A DNA stretch of 40,672 bases from Porticoccaceae bacterium (lineage in GTDB: Bacteria > Pseudomonadota > Gammaproteobacteria > Pseudomonadales > Porticoccaceae), in the NCBI GenBank assembly GCA_029212965.1, contig JARGOV010000020.1, positions 1 through 40,672 on the forward strand. Direction: 5' to 3'. Shown one piece after another: positions 29,483 to 39,331 of the stretch. Position 1 is the stretch's first letter; every line of letters begins with the position of its first letter. The translations under genes were made by a program, and so were the position numbers. Under the pieces are notes generated by a model. It was not told where the DNA came from and did no database searches. It worked only from the letters and a program-made list of their open reading frames with translations.

Positions 29483-29758
29483 ATGATTTCCAAACATTGC
29501 GAGATAAGAAGCCAACAACGTTGTATTCCACTATTTATTTTAGAATTATTGATTATATACGGCGATGAACGATTTGATGGTTATGGTGGAATAATCAGAT
29601 CTTTTTCAAAAAGAAGTATAAAGAATTTGAACAAAGAATATGGAAAAGCTTTCATCAATCACAACAAAAGATGGCTCAATACCTATCTAGTGGAAAGCAC
29701 ATCAACAGGCACTGTAATGACAGCTGGCCGAAGAACTAAACGCATAAAAAATAGATGA
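29483..29758 (+). CDS. Small basic protein of a 'HxExRxQQR-I...YGdeR' hypothetical family; candidate partner of the upstream RHH-like protein
   Basis: 91 aa; ISKHCEIRSQQRCIPLFILELLIIYGDERFDGYGGIIRSFSKRSIKNLNKEYGKAF...LNTYLVESTSTGTVMTAGRRTKRIKNR; the pattern matches widespread small conserved proteobacterial proteins of unknown function. Confidence 0.6.
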   Translation: MISKHCEIRSQQRCIPLFILELLIIYGDERFDGYGGIIRSFSKRSIKNLNKEYGKAFINHNKRWLNTYLVESTSTGTVMTAGRRTKRIKNR

Positions 29759-29780
29759 ATATAACGACCAGTGATTGGCA

Positions 29781-29888
29781 TCACTCATGAGGTGCCGGAT
29801 TGGGCTGGCGCGGTGCGGCCAACCACAATAAAAATGGGGATACTACCGCAAGCACAGCACTGACAACTAGCATGGCACTGTAACCGCC
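29781..29888. repeat. Direct repeat, right copy (3' end of intact MFS gene)
   Basis: See left copy at 28579-28686. Confidence 0.9.
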
Positions 29889-31088
29889 CGTTACATCGTA
29901 GAGCCAACCACCCAGCCAAGCACCAATGGCCGCGCCCAGCGAGCCGGAAATCGCCAGCGTACCGAAGATGGATGGGAAGAAAGGACTGGTAAATAAATCC
30001 CGAGAGGTGGCCGGAAATATTGGCGTATTGGCGCCGTAACCAAGGCCGACAAAAATCGCAAAGCTGACCGCCACCCACAGAGCCAGCATAGAGCTAAGAT
30101 AAACCAGAGCTCCGATAGCCAGAAGGTTACAAACAGCAGCCATGGTATAGGCTCGCTCGCGACCAATGCGGTCGGACAAATTCCCCCAAAACAGTTGCCC
30201 CACGATGCTAGAGATACCAATAACGCCAGCAATAAAGGAGCTTTCTGTCTTGGCGATACCCTGGTCGACCATAAAAGCAAATTGATGCATAAGTAGTATT
30301 TGCGCGACACAGGCCCCGGTCAAAAAGCAGGCACCAGCCAACCAGAAGCGGGGGGAGCGCAAGGCCGTTTCGAGTATCCAGTCACGATAGAGGGGCTCAT
30401 TGGGAACGGTGCTTGTTTCAATATCAGCTGAAGTCGTATTTTCATGAGAAGCCACCCCCTCATGGACTGGATCTTCTTCTGGCATCTTCAGCAAAAATAG
30501 CGCAGCCGGAATTACCCACGATGCCCCGAAAACAGCTAAGAAAATAAATGTTTGACGCCAACCATAAGTCTCAATCAAAGCATTAATCACCGGAACACCC
30601 ACCAAAATGCCGAGGCCAATGCCTGCCATGGCAAAGCCCAGAGCGGTACCCATTTTCGTAGGATACCAACGCTCTACAGTAACAATAAAAGGTATCCAGC
30701 CAGCCTGAGAAATCCCAATGGCCGTGATCACGCCAAAGGTAATGTAAAGCTGCCACCATGTTTGCACCTGGGAAGTGAGTAACATGCCAATTAGAAAAAT
30801 AAGCCCACCAAAAGCTATCGTCCATTGAGCACCAATCTTCTCAACCATGCGACCGTTCATAGGACCGGCTAAACCGTGGACAACACTCATCACCGAAATA
30901 GCTCCAGCGGTGAGTGAGCGACTCCAACCCATATCTTCTACCAATGCCACAAGAAAGACAGAATAGGCAAACCATACCCCGTAAACGACGCCGAGGGTGA
31001 TAAAGGCAACAAGAACGGCCATTGGCCCATGCCAAGTGTTTTTCAGGGGGGTACCAGGTGTGGCTTTATCAGGAGTTTGTACTGTCAT
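29781..31088 (-). CDS. MFS transporter, OFA (oxalate/formate antiporter-like)/monocarboxylate type
   Basis: 435 aa, 12 hydrophobic segments; VVYGVWFAYSVFLVALVEDMGWSRSLTAGAISV, FWGNLSDRIGRERAYT. Confidence 0.88.
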   Translation of the reverse strand: MTVQTPDKATPGTPLKNTWHGPMAVLVAFITLGVVYGVWFAYSVFLVALVEDMGWSRSLTAGAISVMSVVHGLAGPMNGRMVEKIGAQWTIAFGGLIFLIGMLLTSQVQTWWQLYITFGVITAIGISQAGWIPFIVTVERWYPTKMGTALGFAMAGIGLGILVGVPVINALIETYGWRQTFIFLAVFGASWVIPAALFLLKMPEEDPVHEGVASHENTTSADIETSTVPNEPLYRDWILETALRSPRFWLAGACFLTGACVAQILLMHQFAFMVDQGIAKTESSFIAGVIGISSIVGQLFWGNLSDRIGRERAYTMAAVCNLLAIGALVYLSSMLALWVAVSFAIFVGLGYGANTPIFPATSRDLFTSPFFPSIFGTLAISGSLGAAIGAWLGGWLYDVTGGYSAMLVVSAVLAVVSPFLLWLAAPRQPNPAPHE

Positions 31089-31360
31089 TTTATGATCTAT
31101 TCAGTAGAGGCATTTATGAATTAATGGCGGGTTTGTGCTTTACGTGCTTAATGAGTAAAAATTCAAGCCAGCCGCTGCTTGTCAACACTCCAAATCACTA
31201 TAGCGCACAATCATACCGCTCCCTGCATATAGGGCGGTAACCCGCTTAAAAACGAAGAGCGAGATCTATGGGTAGAAAAACTAAAAGCGGATTCCTAGTG
31301 TACGTTTAGTGAGAACTCAGTAGGAAAGTGTTAATAAAGAGCGTCTCTCAGCGGCCGCCG

Positions 31361-32575
31361 TCAATAACGCAAAGCAGGCGTGGGGAACTTATCCTGCAGC
31401 AGGTATTCACCCACACTTCGAGTGCGGAAACTTATGGGGTCATGCAAACTCAATGTGCGAATATCACGCCAAAAACGATCGAGGTTTTGCGTGCGTAATG
31501 CTGAGCGGGCACCACAGGCGCTAAAAATATCCTGACATACTTTTAGCCCTGTATCTGTAGCAACAATTTTCGCTTGAGAGACTGCAACCGAGGCGGCAGC
31601 GCGCAAGCTTGCCATTTCTTCAACGCTGGCACTTTCTCTTGCATCAAGTGCCACATCGACCAATCGTGCAGCCTCATGAACCATTGCCTCGGCTGCAGCC
31701 AACTGCGAGCTGAGAGCGCCTATTGTGTTGAGGATATAGGGATCATCTATCGCTCGATCAAAGTCAAGACCTGGCCAAGGGTGGGCTCGGGTTTTTTCTT
31801 TGACATAAGCAATGCCTTCACGCAATGCGCCTTTAGCAGCGCCAATAAAAACGCTCGTAAAACCAACCTGTGTGATGGGTCCAAGTAAGTTGGTCACTGC
31901 CATTTGTCGGCTTTCATCAGTTATGCTGGTCATTACTAGCTCGGAGGGTGCGAACACCTTGTTAAAAATTGTCGTGCCACTGCCCGTACCTCTTTGGCCC
32001 ATAGCATCCCAGTCATCAACAATTTCTAAGCCTTTGGCATCTTTGGGAATAATAGCAAGACCCAGATTGCTACCGCACATACCAATCACAGCGAGTTGAT
32101 CACCCGCTAAAGAGCCCGTAGAAAAGAATTTTTTACCGGTAATTTCAACACCACCTTCGACAGGTGTCAGCGTCAAGTCATAACCTTTTTTCAGGTTATT
32201 ATTTTTTTCAGAAGCTGCATTGCCGAGAAACACTTTTCTCTCAACTATATCGGCAAACACTTTGGCCTTTAATTCATCCGGCGCCAATTCATCGAGGAAA
32301 GAGGCGCCGAGTAAACAATGCACCAAAAACATTTGGCCAATAGCAGGATTACCCTTCGAAAAAGACATGATGGCTCGCGTTATATCACCACACGACGAAC
32401 CCAATCCACCATAACTTGTTGGCACAGAAAAACCCAGCACACCACTTTGTTTGAGTTTATCCATTTCTTCTTTAGGGTATTCACCTTTAAGGTCTCGCTC
32501 TGCATAAGTTAGAGAAAACTCATCTGAAAGCTTTTCAATACGCTCTAATGCCTCACTAACACTTTCAATTCTCAT
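31361..32575 (-). CDS. Acyl-CoA dehydrogenase-fold flavoprotein, DszC/monooxygenase-like
   Basis: 404 aa; FSVPTSYGGLGSSCGDITRAIMSFSKGNPAIGQMFLVHCL ... WDAMGQRGTGSGTTIFNKVFAPSELV ... C-terminal LDRFWRDIRTLSLHDPISFRTRSVGEYLL. Confidence 0.82.
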   Translation of the reverse strand: MRIESVSEALERIEKLSDEFSLTYAERDLKGEYPKEEMDKLKQSGVLGFSVPTSYGGLGSSCGDITRAIMSFSKGNPAIGQMFLVHCLLGASFLDELAPDELKAKVFADIVERKVFLGNAASEKNNNLKKGYDLTLTPVEGGVEITGKKFFSTGSLAGDQLAVIGMCGSNLGLAIIPKDAKGLEIVDDWDAMGQRGTGSGTTIFNKVFAPSELVMTSITDESRQMAVTNLLGPITQVGFTSVFIGAAKGALREGIAYVKEKTRAHPWPGLDFDRAIDDPYILNTIGALSSQLAAAEAMVHEAARLVDVALDARESASVEEMASLRAAASVAVSQAKIVATDTGLKVCQDIFSACGARSALRTQNLDRFWRDIRTLSLHDPISFRTRSVGEYLLQDKFPTPALRY

Positions 32576-32610
32576 TTATTACAACCTTAATTACTTTTAA
32601 AAAATATAGA

Positions 32611-34212
32611 TTAAAACTGATAAGTTGCGGAAAATACTGTTTCATTGCGACGTATACCGGGTTCTGCCAAGTATGAACCGAGCCCCCAGGGTCCTTGGTC
32701 ATTGCCACTAACACGCCAATATAAATGTTGCTCCAGTGTAAAAACTAGATGCTTCGAATATAAATATTCCATCTTGATTTTGTTATAGGCTCCGGTAGAA
32801 CGCGGATCATAGGCAAACACAAATAGCGGCTTCCAAAGACCTGCTGCACCATAGCTCGTCGATGCAGAAAAAGTAATCACAAACTCATCCTGATCAAGCC
32901 TATTATTATTCGTACTGACATAACGGCCAGGCACTGATGAACCATTGACTACAGCTGGTTGCACATCATAAAAAGCCCCGCCCTGATAATAATTATTGTA
33001 ATCAAGATAGCGACGCCAGAAAAACTGGGTTGATATAAAGAATGTTCGCAAACTATTTAATGCCGGAATCCAGGTCGGACGATCCACGCCAATCATCACC
33101 ACAGACTGACGAGCCGTATCAAAACTATTTCCATTTGGGTTTGCCCTACGAGGTGCACCTGCTGCAATGGCAACGGGAACACCCGACGTAATCGTAGATT
33201 CAAGTCGAAAAACAGATTGCGTGTAACGATCTTCAGAAAAACTTGCAGTTACACCAAACACATTAATCCGAGGGTTTACTGTCTCTACCACAGTATTGAA
33301 TGTACCAAAGCTGTCTAGCCCTGCCGACTTAACTTTTACGCCCGTAGTCTGCGAAAAACCATAAAAGTAGTTGATACTAAAATCTATTTCGTTCCATATC
33401 CCCTTGAAACGAAAACCTCCCTGCATATTGCTAAACTTTCTTTCATCAGGGGCTCCATCTATTACTGTGACATTTAGATCGTGCAGAGTATTACCAATCA
33501 GTACTGAATTTGCATCATGGTTCTGCAAACCAATACCCCTAACAGCCCAGGGTCGCGGGTATTTAGTCGCAACTATTGTTGGCTTAAAATCATCTGGAAT
33601 AAGTATGACTTCAAGAAAGGTTTCATCAAATGAACCAATTTTCCCTATATCCCAGATACCTCTGGCCATCCACAATGGAATGCGGATGTCTTCCCAAGAT
33701 TCACGGGTACCGTGCCATGTTCTATCCAAAGGGTTGATTACATCCAAGGCACGAAAGTTATCAGTCTCACCCCAAACAACCTGTTGCTTCCCCAAGCGAA
33801 GAGAAAAAGGGGCCATGAGGATATCAACAAAGGCTTCACGTATTTTATATTCTTCTTTCCCCCTGTCATTCAACACATCGTAACTATCTCGAATATCGTA
33901 AGCTGCGTCATAGACAGCACGACCAAGAAAGGTAAATGTTGCCTCTTCAATAGGGCCAGCAGAGAATCGATTAAAGGCCTGCCCATCACGTAAGAAATAA
34001 TACTTACCTTCCAACTGAGCAGTATTACGCTGATGCGTCAGCTCGCCATCATGTAAAAATGAAGCTCCATTTTTCATGATATTGTAGGTTTTCGCATAAC
34101 CTTCAAGTTCAAAATCTTCACCAAAATTGATAATTCCCCATGACAACATTGAAGCTAGGGTAGCACTTAAAAAAACGAATAATTTGGCGAACTGGTTCCA
34201 GTACATAAGCAT
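32611..34212 (-). CDS. DUF1302 family outer-membrane protein
   Basis: 533 aa; signal-like N-terminus, FVDILMAPFSLRLGKQQVVWGETDNFRALDVINPLDRTW, C-terminal aromatic FSATYQF typical of an OM beta-barrel. Confidence 0.85.
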   Translation of the reverse strand: MLMYWNQFAKLFVFLSATLASMLSWGIINFGEDFELEGYAKTYNIMKNGASFLHDGELTHQRNTAQLEGKYYFLRDGQAFNRFSAGPIEEATFTFLGRAVYDAAYDIRDSYDVLNDRGKEEYKIREAFVDILMAPFSLRLGKQQVVWGETDNFRALDVINPLDRTWHGTRESWEDIRIPLWMARGIWDIGKIGSFDETFLEVILIPDDFKPTIVATKYPRPWAVRGIGLQNHDANSVLIGNTLHDLNVTVIDGAPDERKFSNMQGGFRFKGIWNEIDFSINYFYGFSQTTGVKVKSAGLDSFGTFNTVVETVNPRINVFGVTASFSEDRYTQSVFRLESTITSGVPVAIAAGAPRRANPNGNSFDTARQSVVMIGVDRPTWIPALNSLRTFFISTQFFWRRYLDYNNYYQGGAFYDVQPAVVNGSSVPGRYVSTNNNRLDQDEFVITFSASTSYGAAGLWKPLFVFAYDPRSTGAYNKIKMEYLYSKHLVFTLEQHLYWRVSGNDQGPWGLGSYLAEPGIRRNETVFSATYQF

Positions 34213-34302
34213 GTAGTTAACCTCTATGGTAATTATTTTCAGGCTAGCAATAGCGGATCGAGAGGCTTAATCATCAAGCCTCGTTGTAAATTAAATATTG
34301 AG

Positions 34303-35637
34303 TTAGCGTCGACCGCTGATCATGTTACGCAATGAATAGAATTGCTTAGCACGCGCCGCTGTAAATTCTTTCTTATTGGTGAAGCAATGGGTCATTGTTG
34401 CGTGTGGTTTTTTTGCATTAATATCCGTTTGACCCAAATGCATGAAGACTTTATGTCCTAAGGTTTCAGAAAAATCCTGCTTAAGATATGGGGCTTGCGC
34501 GGGGGGCTCTTTATCGTAGTCCTCAGAGTACTTAAGAAAATGCTGATTCATACGCAGTAACTGATCATCTTTTGCATCAAATGCAAACATCCAATGAGTC
34601 CAGAAGGTTTCAGCATCAACAAAAACAACTCGTGCGCTATACGGATGATCCTCTCTTTTAGGCTTTATAAGAACTACATGAGTATCTCGTACTTCCCAGC
34701 GTGTCTTGTGTGGCACCCATAAACTGTCCCCTCCAAATTCAGGGTTAGTCTTGACATTATTTGTGGCCAATATTTTTCGCTTACCTAAATACTCCCAATT
34801 ATTTTCGTAAACTTTGCCACCAAAACCACTGTTGTCTTCACGAATCATATCCATGCCCATCAACTCTCCCGTTCGCTCGGAAGCGAGTGTTCGACGGGGT
34901 TTACGCTGAGCAGGCATATACAGCCAACCAGAGTTTTCTCTATGGTGATCGACGTAACTAATAGACATATCTTTCGCTCCGGCCATATCGCGCGGCGAAC
35001 GAAACTCCATCACACGCTTGCTTTTAACTTCTTCATAACCAGGTACCAAGCTATGATCACCCCGAGCATAGGTTGTATTTATCGAGGTATATTCCATTAT
35101 TCTGTCAAGCTTGCCGTTTTCGCCACGCAACCATGTAACCATGGGCATAGTTTGATCATTAGTTCCGGGACGCCAAAGCATATTCCAAATTACTTTCTGA
35201 GCGGCCATTGGGTCATCAGCATGAATTTCGGTGAAGGGAAATCTACCACCAGTAAAACCAACAAGAGTACCGTCATCATCCAGCTTATAGTCGACAGGCC
35301 ATTCTTTTTCCCAATCATCTGACATGGGATAATTTCTGGTTGCCGCAATCTCCATATCCATATCATCAAAGAAGTAATACTTCCATGCCGTATGCGGAAT
35401 AAGAGCTTCTAACTTACTTTCTCTGTCATTTATAGTGAGGTGTTGACCCGGGGTTAAGGCCTCATCGCCAGGACGATAGTTATCAATCCAGTCACGTAAA
35501 GACTGATAACTTTGATCTTCAGCATGTAATAGCGCAGGTATAAACAGAGAAGCGGAGATTGCAAATATTGCTAACTTCTTGATAAAAAGCCTGCAGCTAT
35601 AGATGCGCCTGAGTGACAACAATAGGGTATTTTTCAT
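34303..35637 (-). CDS. DUF1329 family exported protein (start trimmed to MKNTLLLSL)
   Basis: ERTGELMGMDMIREDNSGFGGKVYENNWEYLGKRKIL, RKPRRTLAS, WEVRDTHVV: typical DUF1329, adjacent to DUF1302. Confidence 0.88.
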   Translation of the reverse strand: MKNTLLLSLRRIYSCRLFIKKLAIFAISASLFIPALLHAEDQSYQSLRDWIDNYRPGDEALTPGQHLTINDRESKLEALIPHTAWKYYFFDDMDMEIAATRNYPMSDDWEKEWPVDYKLDDDGTLVGFTGGRFPFTEIHADDPMAAQKVIWNMLWRPGTNDQTMPMVTWLRGENGKLDRIMEYTSINTTYARGDHSLVPGYEEVKSKRVMEFRSPRDMAGAKDMSISYVDHHRENSGWLYMPAQRKPRRTLASERTGELMGMDMIREDNSGFGGKVYENNWEYLGKRKILATNNVKTNPEFGGDSLWVPHKTRWEVRDTHVVLIKPKREDHPYSARVVFVDAETFWTHWMFAFDAKDDQLLRMNQHFLKYSEDYDKEPPAQAPYLKQDFSETLGHKVFMHLGQTDINAKKPHATMTHCFTNKKEFTAARAKQFYSLRNMISGRR

Positions 35638-36253
35638 AATTATATTTCCTACTAATATTTTGGCACAAAAATTAATAAACAAAATTATGCTTCAATCCCT
35701 TGCTTACTGTTCGCATTCCCAAGTCATATTCACGCTATAAATTTGATATTTCACACTTGTGTGGGTTTATCCAAAAAAAGACAATATTGAACTACAGTTA
35801 CTTCTCTTTAAACTTATCAATATTTTTATATAAAAACATATTGATACTAGCTCGCAACAATAATAATATCAAGCCATAGCTAATCTTCTAAATAGGCATA
35901 AAATCAACTCTGCTATAAAATTAGCGTCAACGTTCAAACACATAACTTTAACGTCAGCACCCTAGTAAATGTTGTTCATCACCATAAACGATCACTGGTT
36001 GAGGGTTGATTTTCTTCGAGTTTTTTCAGCTCTATAGCCAATTATTTGTCAAAGGGCCATCACAAGTGACGTATTGAGCACATCACTTCTCGGTCGCTAT
36101 TATCATGATTCTCAGTAGGTCTGATTTCGATGTTCGCATGATTATTGTTATCTAAGCCCAAAGGTGCCGCGATGAAACACCTTTGGGTAAAAATTTAGCG
36201 CAACTACCGATAGCCACCTAAATAGACTTGCGCAGGTGACAAACAGTATAAAA

Positions 36254-37411
36254 TTAAAACGCTGCCTCCAATGGCTCCCCCTCGAGCATCACCGCTCCTG
36301 CAGAGTGATGGAAACCTCGGCGAGCATCAATCGCCGAAACAACTGCATGAATATTAGCCAGACACCGCTCGAGAGCATGACCTTCCATGAAAGCTGCTCG
36401 AGAACCTTTCGTATAAAGCCGACTTACCATTTCGCGTGCCACATCTCCAGCGTAGAAACTGGATGAATACATCTCTGCTTTTATTTCGTTTGGCACAGGC
36501 TCACCGCTTTGAAGCGCTCCCCACACTTTATCAAAGGCTTCAAGAGAACCCGCACGTATAGAACGCAGCGCAGCATTGGCATCAGCAATAACAAGCTGGG
36601 TTTCTGTTTGGTCTCTTAGCGCCTTACCTGTTATGGAAGACACCTTAGATTTTATTTCACCACTAGCTGCCTCAATAGCACCCTGCAATACCCCAACGGC
36701 TACAGCGGCAAATATTGGTAGGGTTAACAAAGAAGGTGCGCTACGAAATAGCGGCCTATCAATTAATGCCGGATTACCGGGTGAGTGAGCTAGTACCTCA
36801 GGAACGAAAATATCTTCTGCGCTTGCCTGATTACTACCCGTACCACGCATAGCCGCTGCATGCTGCCAAGTTTGTTCGATTTTCAGCTGCTCAGTGGGCA
36901 CGAGAAATATACGTGCATCGGGACGACCATTAGCTAATAGGCGCGGTTTATCACCCTCATGCACTATGCCGGCCAGAGCACACCACAGTGAATCATTACA
37001 GCCAGTCACCACGGGCCAGGTTCCATTGAGAGAATAGCCACCGTCAACTGGCGTTGCCTTTGCAAGAGCAACAGCAGAAAAACCAAAGTTTCTATCTGGC
37101 TCGATAAATAACGCTTGTCGCTCAGCCTTAGGCAGAGCCGCGGCTATCATACAACCTGCCATAGAATTAACGACATACCACCCGACTGCCGGATCTGCAG
37201 CACTTATCGCGACTGTTGCACGAAATGCATCAGATGGTGTGAGTTCAAGGCCGCCAACTTCCTTTGGCGCAAACATTCTAAACATGCCTTCTTTACCTAC
37301 GGCACTCACCACTTCGTAAGCTAGACGCGCGTTAACCTCCCCGTCACGTCGATGCTCTACGATTAAAGGCTGCAAGCTGATCGCAATGTCCTCAATATTT
37401 TTACTACTCAT
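36254..37411 (-). CDS. Acyl-CoA dehydrogenase-fold flavoprotein (HsaA/p-hydroxyphenylacetate hydroxylase oxygenase-like)
   Basis: 385 aa; MFRMFAPKEVGGLELTPSDAFRATVAISAADPAVGWYVVNS...WQHAAAMRGTGSNQASAEDIFVPEVLA. Confidence 0.8.
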   Translation of the reverse strand: MSSKNIEDIAISLQPLIVEHRRDGEVNARLAYEVVSAVGKEGMFRMFAPKEVGGLELTPSDAFRATVAISAADPAVGWYVVNSMAGCMIAAALPKAERQALFIEPDRNFGFSAVALAKATPVDGGYSLNGTWPVVTGCNDSLWCALAGIVHEGDKPRLLANGRPDARIFLVPTEQLKIEQTWQHAAAMRGTGSNQASAEDIFVPEVLAHSPGNPALIDRPLFRSAPSLLTLPIFAAVAVGVLQGAIEAASGEIKSKVSSITGKALRDQTETQLVIADANAALRSIRAGSLEAFDKVWGALQSGEPVPNEIKAEMYSSSFYAGDVAREMVSRLYTKGSRAAFMEGHALERCLANIHAVVSAIDARRGFHHSAGAVMLEGEPLEAAF

Positions 37412-38130
37412 GTCTTTATCCCTTAGTTGTTTTCCTAAAAACTTAATCGTTTTCTTTCATTTCCATCTAGAGCTTTACGTTCAAAGCATTTGGGTAAGCG
37501 ACCAACATTGTTGCCTGCGGCCTCAACCAGTTAATGCCAGCACAGATTAATAGTGCGTAAATCTGGCTTGGCAACCTGGCAAAACTTCTGGCGAAAAGAT
37601 TTCCTGAGGCTTCTACCATTTGAATAGGATCTTAAAGCCCGAAACGGGTATTAGACAGCCACCGGAACTCACATGACCCGATGTGCTTTTTAGGTGGGTA
37701 AATTAATTATTCCAGTGGGGTAAATCACGCACACTTCCTGTATCTGCATTATGTTCTCGATAATGTCTTCACCTTCTGTTGGGAAGAAGGTGCCTTAATT
37801 ACAAAAAAATCAATATTTAAGCGTTCAAGGAACCGGTATTGATGCCAACACGAACTTGGCTCATGTAAACAAATTCGGAAAGGTTTTTAGAAAAACAAGA
37901 TTAGTCACACCCCGCCCATAGAAGCCACATTTGTGCTTACGCCACCCTCGCAGAGTGAATAAAAATAGCCGATGGCTTCATTCGCGGCGTCAGTATTTTT
38001 GCCGTAGTCAACCCACGTCAATAACAACAACGCGAAGACTGTCCTGAGCAACGGAGCACTAGTGCCACCGAAAACCCTCCTGAAACCGGTTCTTAACCGA
38101 GCCCCAATCCACTGTGTTTTTTTCGAGTAA

Positions 38131-38164
38131 AAAAAAACCCAATGCGGTAAACATTGGGTTTTTT
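38131..38164 (-). terminator. Rho-independent terminator downstream of the amidohydrolase gene
   Basis: AAAAAACCCAATG-cggtaaa-CATTGGGTTTTTT; strong stem with A/T tracts on both sides; 22 nt beyond the stop at 38186. Confidence 0.85.
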
Positions 38165-38185
38165 CAAATCAAGCTACGTATTTAC

Positions 38186-39331
38186 TTACGCCGGAATTTT
38201 GTCAACAGGCAAGTTGTAGCACTCAATAATATTGTCGCGCATGATCCAGCGTCTATGTTCATCCGTTAAACCAGAGCTGTGTTTTTCAACCAACTCTTGA
38301 GACCAAGGCCAAGTTGCATCGCTATGGGGGAAGTCGTTCGCCCAAACCAATTTCTTTGGGTTCATTATATTGGCGACTTTAAAAGCAACCCAATCATCCT
38401 GGAAGGTCAGCCATACGTGGTCATTGAGATAGTCACTGGGCATTTTTTCCAAATCTTTGCCACCGCCTAGCCACAAACCATGACGCTCGTAAGCGTGGTC
38501 CATGCGGTAGGCATAGTGGGGCAACCAACCGGCATCAGCCTCAGCGGCAATAAATTTCAGCTTGGGATGACGATCAAAAATGCCACCCAGAACGAACAGA
38601 CCCATTACATCCTGTACACCACGAATGATGTTGAGGAAACCATTGATCTTATTACCACGAGCCATCAGGACTTCGTCAACCGATCCACCTTTTGAAGTCA
38701 AAATGTGGAAAGACAGCGGCATTTCTAGCTCAGCAGCACAGGCCCAAAGGTCGTCGTACATGGGGTGATCATAATCTTCATGCTGGGGGTTGCCGGGCAT
38801 CATAATGCCGACGAAGCCCTTTTTCTTCGCATCTTGAATATCTTTAATCGACTGCTCAACCGACTCACAAGCGGTCTGACCCAGACCAAACAAACGACCT
38901 TCCGGCGCATCGGCAATATAGCTTTGCAGCCACTCGTTGTAGGCGTGCATACAAGCAGTTTTGTAAGCAAAATCAGGGTGGTTACACAGAGCCATACCAA
39001 CTGAAGGGTAGATGATTTCTGAAACCACGCCATCGCGATCCTGATCGGCAACACGACAGCTCGCATCCCAACCACTGCGGTGCAGTGACTCAAAGGTGCT
39101 ACCTTCACGTCGAGCAGCAAGATCTTCAGGGGTTAAACCAGCTGCAGCAACCAGTCCGAGAGGAATGGTAGAGTCCATACCAGGAATAACATAAATGTCA
39201 TTGCCCGCAGCATCTCGCTCAATGGTTGGCGCCCTGTCCTTGAACTTGGGGTCAATAAAATCGGTATAGCAATTGGCGGGCTCAACAATGTGAGAATCCG
39301 CAGAAATAAAACCAAAGCCTAAGCTACTCAT
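38186..39331 (-). CDS. Amidohydrolase family (ACMSD-like) metal-dependent hydrolase
   Basis: 381 aa; FISADSHIVEPANCYTDFIDPKFKDRAP, PLSFHILTSKG, FVLGGIFDRHPKLKFIAAEADAGWLPHYAYRMDHAYERH, VWANDFPHSDATWPWS. Confidence 0.92.
   Translation of the reverse strand: MSSLGFGFISADSHIVEPANCYTDFIDPKFKDRAPTIERDAAGNDIYVIPGMDSTIPLGLVAAAGLTPEDLAARREGSTFESLHRSGWDASCRVADQDRDGVVSEIIYPSVGMALCNHPDFAYKTACMHAYNEWLQSYIADAPEGRLFGLGQTACESVEQSIKDIQDAKKKGFVGIMMPGNPQHEDYDHPMYDDLWACAAELEMPLSFHILTSKGGSVDEVLMARGNKINGFLNIIRGVQDVMGLFVLGGIFDRHPKLKFIAAEADAGWLPHYAYRMDHAYERHGLWLGGGKDLEKMPSDYLNDHVWLTFQDDWVAFKVANIMNPKKLVWANDFPHSDATWPWSQELVEKHSSGLTDEHRRWIMRDNIIECYNLPVDKIPA

Noticed and set aside
29268-29531. 87-aa minus-strand ORF
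   Set aside because: Antisense to the RHH-like and 91-aa genes, which have better start context and operon-like spacing.
33371-33883. 170-aa + strand ORF
   Set aside because: Antisense to the DUF1302 gene; no start signals or recognisable domain.
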